DNA from: an uncultured Ruminococcus sp.
Lineage (GTDB): Bacteria > Bacillota > Clostridia > Oscillospirales > Ruminococcaceae
Assembly: GCA_947178195.1 (NCBI GenBank)
Contig: CAMWXM010000142.1
Location: forward strand, 1-7,317
Direction: 5' to 3'
Length of the DNA stretch: 7,317 nt
Shown piece after piece: positions 1-5,034 of this stretch. The notes under the pieces are model-generated. The model saw only the letters and a list, made by a program, of their open reading frames with translations, was not told the origin of the DNA and ran no database searches. Both the position numbers and the translations under genes were made by a program. Each line of letters starts with the position of its first letter. Within the stretch, counting starts at the first letter, position 1.

Positions 1-340
1 CAGTACGCGTCTGCCTTTTTTCAATCACTTTCGGCTCAAATTCTCCGTTTCTGTCACGAGGTACAGCTATTTCGCAGTCGCCGTAATCGCTGCTTATTGT
101 CTTTTTTCCATATCCGTTTCTGCTGTTTCCGCTGTTGTTTCCCTCTACAGAATTTTTCTCGTAACCAAGATGTTCGTCCATTTCTGCTTCAAGCATTTGC
201 TCAATCGTTCCTGCGAATAATTTTTTAAGTTTCGCCTGAACGTCTCCCGTGCTCTTGCAATCTGCATTCAGTAGATTTACAAACTTCATTTCTATTTTGT
301 CTAAACCAGGGTTTCTTGTTTCTATACCAATTTTTGCCAT
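1..340 (-). CDS. IS256-family (Mutator-like) transposase, N-terminal part, runs off the left edge
   Basis: This is the first 113 codons of a DDE transposase that moves its own insertion sequence. Read on the minus strand, it shows the conserved N-terminal region of IS256-family enzymes: EMDEHLGY at residues 53-60, NSGNSRNGY at 69-77 and VPRDRNGEFEP at 93-103. The catalytic D, D and E residues lie beyond the window. Family members are usually about 400 residues, so roughly a quarter is visible, with no frameshift or stop in it. I chose ATG at 338-340, giving MAKIGIETRNP. An in-frame ATG at 365-367 and a GTG at 371-373 are possible alternatives before a TAA at 380-382; none has a clear ribosome binding site. 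The gene is divergent from the defence operon and is best seen as a mobile neighbour of it, not part of it. Family assignment is firm; the exact start is not. Confidence 0.9.
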   Translation of the reverse strand, partial: MAKIGIETRNPGLDKIEMKFVNLLNADCKSTGDVQAKLKKLFAGTIEQMLEAEMDEHLGYEKNSVEGNNSGNSRNGYGKKTISSDYGDCEIAVPRDRNGEFEPKVIEKRQTRT

Positions 341-439
341 CACTCTATTTATGGCTATTATTGGCATTTGCACAATTATTTATTCAGACTCGCAAAAGAG
401 TAAAGAGATTACTCTCGAAACGATAAACAACCCGCTTGC

Positions 440-460
440 TTACACAGAGAATTTTTCGTA
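440..460. repeat. Candidate terminal inverted repeat of the IS256-family element
   Basis: The TTACACAGAG core followed by an AT-rich outer stretch is the kind of terminal repeat seen in IS256-family elements, and it lies the right distance upstream of the transposase start. The matching copy would be past the left edge. This is low confidence because only one end is visible. Confidence 0.4.
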
Positions 461-733
461 AAAATTTACTAAGAATTTCTTTTCGCTACGCTCTTTACAA
501 GAATTATTAAAATCATTCCACATAGCTGGGCAGCGTACTTTTGACCGTTATAATTAATTTACTAACAAAAATTATAGAGTTTTCATAGCGGCTCCGCTTT
601 TCTTCTGTTGCTTTTTTCGTCTTGCAACTTAGCAGTGACATAATTTTTTGTTACTCCGCTACGTTTTCTTGTTAACTTATCTCGTATCTATTGTAATTCC
701 ACAAATGCTTGTAAGAAAAAATGTCATTTTCTC
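461..733. other. Non-coding AT-rich spacer between the IS end and the defence-operon promoter
   Basis: I see no convincing gene here on either strand, and no tRNA or CRISPR repeat. It contains an imperfect inverted repeat (TAACAAAAATTAT at 563-575 against ATAATTTTTTGTTA at 640-653). Two small hairpin candidates lie between those arms: AGCG/CGCT at 587-598, followed by a short T-rich run, and GTTGC/GCAAC at about 607-627. The stems are short and AT-rich, so they may be chance. A role as a weak terminator or leftover mobile DNA is possible but not shown. Confidence 0.5.
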
Positions 734-762
734 TTGAATTAAGCGTTGATTTGTGTTATAAT
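734..762 (+). promoter_or_regulatory. Probable SigA-type promoter of the defence operon
   Basis: The -35 element is TTGAAT at 734-739 (four of six bases matching TTGACA). An exact 17-base spacer follows, then a perfect -10 TATAAT at 757-762. The -10 is preceded by TG one base upstream (TGTTATAAT), an extended -10. Transcription would start near 768-770, leaving a leader of about 85 bases before the first gene. No further strong promoter was seen between the three genes, so this one probably drives them all. No operator or regulator gene is visible. Confidence 0.75.
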
Positions 763-841
763 TATAAACAAATAGATTTCCAGCTTGTTTTAACTATATA
801 CTGACAAAAATAAGTTTTTTTGAGCACATACTATTAAGAAT

Positions 842-847
842 GGAGAG
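842..847 (+). promoter_or_regulatory. Ribosome binding site that supports a TTG start
   Basis: GGAGAG sits six bases before the TTG at 854-856. The first in-frame ATG lies 13 codons further on, inside the conserved Vsr N-terminal helix (KNMKSVRTKDT), and has no such site. This makes TTG the best start for the fusion gene. Confidence 0.75.
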
Positions 848-853
848 AAAGCA

Positions 854-2395
854 TTGATCCCAAAGAAAACAAAAGAGCAGATAACAAAAAATATGAAAAG
901 CGTGCGTACAAAAGATACTGCTCTTGAAAATATGGTATATCAAGCATTACTTCGTCAAGGTATTCATACTTTTAGCAGAAATGATAAAAGTATACTAGGA
1001 AAACCAGATTTTGTTTTTCACGCAAGAAAAATAGCGGTGTTTTGTGACGGTGACTATTGGCATGGATATAATTGGGATGTCGCAAAACATCAAATTAAAA
1101 GCAATCAAGAGTTCTGGATAAGGAAAATTGAAAAGACTATGCAGCATGATTTAGAGGTTACACATAATTTACAAGAACAAGGTTGGGCTGTTCTAAGATT
1201 TTGGGGAAATGAGATCAAACGATCTGCTGATGAGTGTGTTCAACGAATCATACAAAAATTGAGAATATTGCCTGAATTTCCTTTTCGAACTATAGATCTT
1301 TGTGCTGGAATAGGCGGAATAAGGCGAGGATTTGAGTTAACAGGACAATTTCAAAATGTTTTATCGGCAGAAATTGATAAGTCCGCTTGTAAAACATACA
1401 TGCACTTATATGGTGATGATCCGCAATATGATATTACCGATAAAAATTTCAAGCAACTTGTAGAAAGTACTAATTATGAGGTTTTGTTGGCGGGATTCCC
1501 ATGTCAAACCTTTAGTAGAGTCGGTTTACAAGAAGGGTTTGAAAATGAAGAAAATGGCCAGATTTTTTTTCATATTGCAGACATTATTAAACGCACAAGA
1601 CCAATTGTTGTTTTCTTGGAGAATGTAGACCGCCTTGTTTCACATAATGGTGGAGAAACATTTAATACTATTATCAATATTTTGACTATTGAATTGGGAT
1701 ATCATGTAATTGGAGTAGAGTTAGATGATAATCATGTTCCCGTATATGAACCTAATAGTTTTATTCGCAATTCAAAAGATTTTGGTGTTCCACAGAACAG
1801 ACCAAGAACCTATATTGTATGTTTTGATACAGAACGTTTTTCACAAGAACAATTTTCTCGTATACAAGAACCGTTGCCTTTGCAAAGAAACGAACAGTTA
1901 TATAATGATTTGAATGATGTGTTAGAGCATGATGTAGCTCCACGATTTTATATGTCATCTGGGTACCTTGATACTTTGATTAAGCATCGTCAAAGACAAG
2001 AAGCAAAAGGCTACGGGTTCGGTTATAGAGTAGTTAATGCTCCTGAAATTGATCATCCGGTTGCAAACACTTTAATGGCTACTGGTGGATCAGGAAAAGA
2101 GCGAAATTTGATATATGATCCTCGTGAAGGAATTTCTGGTCAAATTGTCAACAGGAAAAAAACCCCTCTAAATGATATGGGTATCCGTATGATGACACCA
2201 ACCGAATGGGGAAAACTACAAGGTTTTATCAACTACGCTTTCTTAGATGAAAACAACAATGATTTATTTTCATTTCCAGACGATATGCCGAATGCCCAAC
2301 GATACAAACAATTTGGTAACTCAGTAACAATTCCTGTAATTGAGAAAATGGCATATTATATACTTGATTGTATTCATGAAATGACAGAATACTGA
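854..2395 (+). CDS. drmMII: Vsr-like endonuclease domain fused to cytosine-C5 DNA methyltransferase (DISARM DrmMII-type)
   Basis: A 513-residue two-domain protein. Residues 1 to about 135 match the Vsr (very short patch repair) endonuclease fold: KNMKSVRTKDT, GKPDFVF with D52, then DGDYWHG with D65 and H70, W88 and VLRFWGNE. Residues 143-513 form a complete C5 methyltransferase that would transfer a methyl group from S-adenosylmethionine to cytosine: motif I DLCAGIGG at 148-155, motif IV GFPCQ with catalytic C217, motif VI ENV at 256-258, motif VIII QNRPR at 314-318, RMMTPTEWGKLQGF at 445-458 and motif X QFGNSV at 486-491. The target-recognition stretch lies between about 325 and 420; its site cannot be read. 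Next to DrmE and DrmA, the methylase half fits class 2 DISARM, marking host DNA as self. The start is TTG with a good GGAGAG. The fused Vsr domain lacks the zinc ligands of E. coli Vsr. A Dcm/Vsr repair pair recruited to the locus is the alternative reading. Confidence 0.93.
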   Translation: MIPKKTKEQITKNMKSVRTKDTALENMVYQALLRQGIHTFSRNDKSILGKPDFVFHARKIAVFCDGDYWHGYNWDVAKHQIKSNQEFWIRKIEKTMQHDLEVTHNLQEQGWAVLRFWGNEIKRSADECVQRIIQKLRILPEFPFRTIDLCAGIGGIRRGFELTGQFQNVLSAEIDKSACKTYMHLYGDDPQYDITDKNFKQLVESTNYEVLLAGFPCQTFSRVGLQEGFENEENGQIFFHIADIIKRTRPIVVFLENVDRLVSHNGGETFNTIINILTIELGYHVIGVELDDNHVPVYEPNSFIRNSKDFGVPQNRPRTYIVCFDTERFSQEQFSRIQEPLPLQRNEQLYNDLNDVLEHDVAPRFYMSSGYLDTLIKHRQRQEAKGYGFGYRVVNAPEIDHPVANTLMATGGSGKERNLIYDPREGISGQIVNRKKTPLNDMGIRMMTPTEWGKLQGFINYAFLDENNNDLFSFPDDMPNAQRYKQFGNSVTIPVIEKMAYYILDCIHEMTEY

Positions 2396-2399
2396 TGAA

Positions 2400-2414
2400 A
2401 GGAGAAAACCTCCT
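2400..2414 (+). promoter_or_regulatory. drmE ribosome binding site inside a small hairpin
   Basis: AGGAG at 2400-2404 is the only good ribosome binding site before ATG 2417. It can pair with CTCCT at 2410-2414 across a five-base AAAAC loop. The gap to the ATG is a long 12 bases unless the hairpin forms, which would shorten the distance but bury the site. A ribosome finishing the methyltransferase gene at 2395 would reach this point, so coupling of drmE translation to the upstream gene is plausible. The pairing is seen; the effect is inference. Confidence 0.5.
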
Positions 2415-2416
2415 CA

Positions 2417-5032
2417 ATGAATAACATTTTATTATCAGCTTTGGAAAAGTGCGATATTTTATATGGTGAGCACCTTATCTCAAAAGAAACTGTATTACGT
2501 TGTTATTGGGAATTTCTTTCGGAGGTCACCTATGAAAATAAAAGAGTAAGCTTTTCTTTTCACACTGGTTCTATCTGTTTTGAGATTATTGCTGTAATCT
2601 CAACTGTATTAAGTTGTTTGTTATTTAATGACATAACCAATGATGATGTTTTGGCTTCGCTTGAAACAGATGAAATTGTACTGTATAAGGGTCAACGTTA
2701 CCGTTGGAAAGGCATTAAAGAATATGACAGCTGTGAAATGATGGTATTGGAGCAGGACGGTAAAGGCAGAAACGGAGCAACAACTACTCGTATACCATAT
2801 AGGCATAACAAACAGTTTGTGAAACCATATAACGGAATATCTACAGTGACAGATGGACGAGGAATCAGAAAGAAAAATACAGATCGAGAAGAATTATTGG
2901 CAGAATTGCTAGGTATTCCTGCATTTGAGGTTCCAAGTGTTGTTGAAACTTCCTTAATTATAATAGCTAAAAAGCAAAGGCTGTTTGATATTTGCAAGAA
3001 TCTTAAAGTTCAATATAAAAACAAAAAAATAATACCGCTTTATGATATTTTTCCGGCAGCATACTACACTGGAAACGGTTCACAAATTTCTGTTGGACAT
3101 AATCCATCTAAAGCAGAACCAGTTATTCGACTTACAGAACAAGTGTCGGTTGCCCGTGATATGATTTTAGATAGAAATTCGACAACAATTGGTTTGCTTG
3201 TATTAGATAGTACACCTATAGTAGATAAAAGTTCCGAACTTGACGATTTGATTGGCAGAAATAAACCAAAGTACATTCATGTTTCTGTAGGATTAAGAAG
3301 TGATGCAGAGGAAAGAGTTCTTGTTCAATATCCTTATACGCCCATATTTGCTTGTACAAAGCGGTATTTGTCACAATTGAATTGTTTGACAAAAGTAGCT
3401 AACTTACTGACCACAGAATTAGGTAGTCAACTGGAACATATCAAAAATTCTCATTTGACAATATCTTCTTTTGAAAGCGCGTGGAATGTTGAGACTTATC
3501 GAAAACTACAAGAAAATCTTTATGCTATTCGTAATTCTATGTTGCAGGATGACTTGAAAGAAAACTTTGTGATTTTAGCCCATACACTTATGCAATTGTT
3601 TTCAACGGCTATTTTTTCTATGGATACTATAGAGCAGGCGATAGCAAATGGGCAGATCAACTCAACAGTTATATCTCCACATAAAAGAATCTCACAATTA
3701 TGGGATTATGCAGCTAATGCTGGACAGTATCAGAATTTGCTCTTAGATGTTATTGATGTCCTTGAAAAGCAATACCTTTTTTTAAAAACACAAACACCAA
3801 AAAGTGAATGGCTTTTGAACTATCTAAAAAATCATCCAGAAGAAAAGATAGTAATTGTTGTTCCAAAAGCGTATTATATAAATATTATATCAACCGAGTT
3901 TGATATTGATACGGAGCATATTATGTGTGTCACAAATAAGAGGTTTCGCCCAGATAATGATTATGATACAATTATTTCGCTTTGCTGGATTTCGAGTCGC
4001 TCGTTTGATCCTTTGCAAAACTATTCCGCAGAACAAGTACATATACTGCTCTATTCTTATGAACAGAAGATGTTTTCATGTAGGCAAAAAAAAATCGAGA
4101 AGTTGGAGCAACAATTAAGTGGAGAATATAAAGGTGGAAAAATTGCTAATGTTATCGGAGATACTGAAATTCAAGAATTAATGGATGAAACCGAGAGATA
4201 CAATCAAATGCTTACTTCGTATTTTGATTTGGAAAAATTTATTGATAGGATGAACATAATGCATCTGCAACGTTTTATTGCCAATTCTCCTACAACTGGA
4301 AACACCCCTTTTACCGAAATTCGGTTTATAGGGCAGTTTGTTAACGGTGAACATATCTTTTTCTCTAAACAATATGCTGCTGTTGTCTATGAACCAGAAC
4401 GAAATTCCGTAAAAGAGAAAGCAGTCAAAGAACTTCACTCCGGTGATATTCTTGTATTCACACATCGTGATGATTATACAAGAAACATTGTTGATATTAT
4501 TTTTGACAGACTATTAGAAACCGGAAAACTAAGCTCTGATATTGCCGATGCAAAAACAAAATCGTTATATTGGAAAGCAGTATTAAAGGAATTCAAGGAA
4601 ATTCATATGCTTAAACACAGAGACATTTCCAGAAAACTCTGCGAACTTGGAACGCCTATTGAAGCAAGCAGTGTTCGACAATGGTTAGCAGATGAAGGTC
4701 ATGTTGTGGGTCCACAACATGAAGAAATGCTTGTGACTATTGCTAAACTGACTGAAGATCACAAACTTCTCGCTGATACACATGGATATTTTGAAGCTTG
4801 CCGTACTGTGAGAAGTACGAGGAGGCAAATACTTAAAATGATTAGTAGTGCAATTAATGACAAGTTAGCAGGTAATATTCCTATATCTGGCAGTGACTTA
4901 GAAGTTGTTTATCAAAATGTTAACAGATTAGCCGAAACTATGGAATTGGAAAATATTTCGGAAGTAGAGGAAGATTATTTTTTACAAATTGGTTTTGCTA
5001 ATCGTCCTATTTCCTACGAGGAGGTGTCATAA
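2417..5032 (+). CDS. drmE: Probable DISARM protein DrmE (871 residues, function unknown)
   Basis: A large cytoplasmic protein with no signal peptide or membrane segment. I assign it as DrmE mainly from position between the DISARM methyltransferase and DrmA, its size, and a C-terminal pattern I associate with that family: GDILVF at 676-681, then a helix-turn-helix-like SVRQWL ending at 757, GPQ at 765-767 and a helical tail with EACRTVRSTRRQ. Earlier segments look like alternating strands and helices of a nucleotide-binding type fold: YPYTPIF at 305-311, KIVIVVPK at 477-484, and ILLYSYEQKMF from 543. There is no Walker A or DEAD box, so if helicase-related it would be inactive. A charged, coiled-coil-like stretch lies at about 555-570. 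The ATG start is the only sensible one. It follows the methyltransferase by 21 bases and overlaps the next gene by one base. DrmE is a class 2 DISARM marker whose biochemical role has not been settled. Confidence 0.75.
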   Translation: MNNILLSALEKCDILYGEHLISKETVLRCYWEFLSEVTYENKRVSFSFHTGSICFEIIAVISTVLSCLLFNDITNDDVLASLETDEIVLYKGQRYRWKGIKEYDSCEMMVLEQDGKGRNGATTTRIPYRHNKQFVKPYNGISTVTDGRGIRKKNTDREELLAELLGIPAFEVPSVVETSLIIIAKKQRLFDICKNLKVQYKNKKIIPLYDIFPAAYYTGNGSQISVGHNPSKAEPVIRLTEQVSVARDMILDRNSTTIGLLVLDSTPIVDKSSELDDLIGRNKPKYIHVSVGLRSDAEERVLVQYPYTPIFACTKRYLSQLNCLTKVANLLTTELGSQLEHIKNSHLTISSFESAWNVETYRKLQENLYAIRNSMLQDDLKENFVILAHTLMQLFSTAIFSMDTIEQAIANGQINSTVISPHKRISQLWDYAANAGQYQNLLLDVIDVLEKQYLFLKTQTPKSEWLLNYLKNHPEEKIVIVVPKAYYINIISTEFDIDTEHIMCVTNKRFRPDNDYDTIISLCWISSRSFDPLQNYSAEQVHILLYSYEQKMFSCRQKKIEKLEQQLSGEYKGGKIANVIGDTEIQELMDETERYNQMLTSYFDLEKFIDRMNIMHLQRFIANSPTTGNTPFTEIRFIGQFVNGEHIFFSKQYAAVVYEPERNSVKEKAVKELHSGDILVFTHRDDYTRNIVDIIFDRLLETGKLSSDIADAKTKSLYWKAVLKEFKEIHMLKHRDISRKLCELGTPIEASSVRQWLADEGHVVGPQHEEMLVTIAKLTEDHKLLADTHGYFEACRTVRSTRRQILKMISSAINDKLAGNIPISGSDLEVVYQNVNRLAETMELENISEVEEDYFLQIGFANRPISYEEVS

Positions 5033-5034
5033 TG
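5019..5034 (+). promoter_or_regulatory. Strong ribosome binding site and TAATG stop/start overlap for drmA
   Basis: AGGAGGTG at 5019-5026 is a perfect ribosome binding site, five bases before ATG 5032-5034. The stop codon of drmE (TAA 5030-5032) shares its last A with this ATG, a classic arrangement for translational coupling. It also fixes the start of drmA. Confidence 0.9.

Larger units (their letters stand above)
1..460 (-). mobile_element. 5' end of an IS256-family insertion sequence (outer boundary approximate)
   Basis: The transposase at the left edge implies an insertion sequence whose 5' end lies within the window. About 100 bases upstream of the transposase start, at 440-460, the plus strand reads TTACACAGAGAATTTTTCGTA. 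This resembles the TTACACAGAAT-type inner part of IS256-family terminal inverted repeats, so the outer tip probably lies between about 455 and 475. The other end is outside the window, so neither the inverted repeat partner nor the expected 8-9 bp target duplication can be checked. The boundary is an inference from family resemblance. Confidence 0.5.

Noticed and set aside
249..461. A plus-strand 70-codon reading frame at the left end
   Set aside because: It runs antisense to the start of the IS256-family transposase and through the element's terminal region, has no ribosome binding site, and its hydrophobic look follows from the complementary strand.
587..604. A rho-independent terminator (AGCG-GCTC-CGCT followed by a T-rich run)
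   Set aside because: The stem is only four pairs, the T run is interrupted, and no gene on the plus strand ends just before it.
769..853. A riboswitch or attenuator in the 85-base leader of the operon
   Set aside because: I found no stable stem-loop or known riboswitch core; the leader is short and AT-rich.
2750..2790. A GKGRNGATTT stretch in DrmE as a Walker A motif
   Set aside because: It lacks the GxxxxGK[ST] pattern and no Walker B follows, so no ATP site is claimed.
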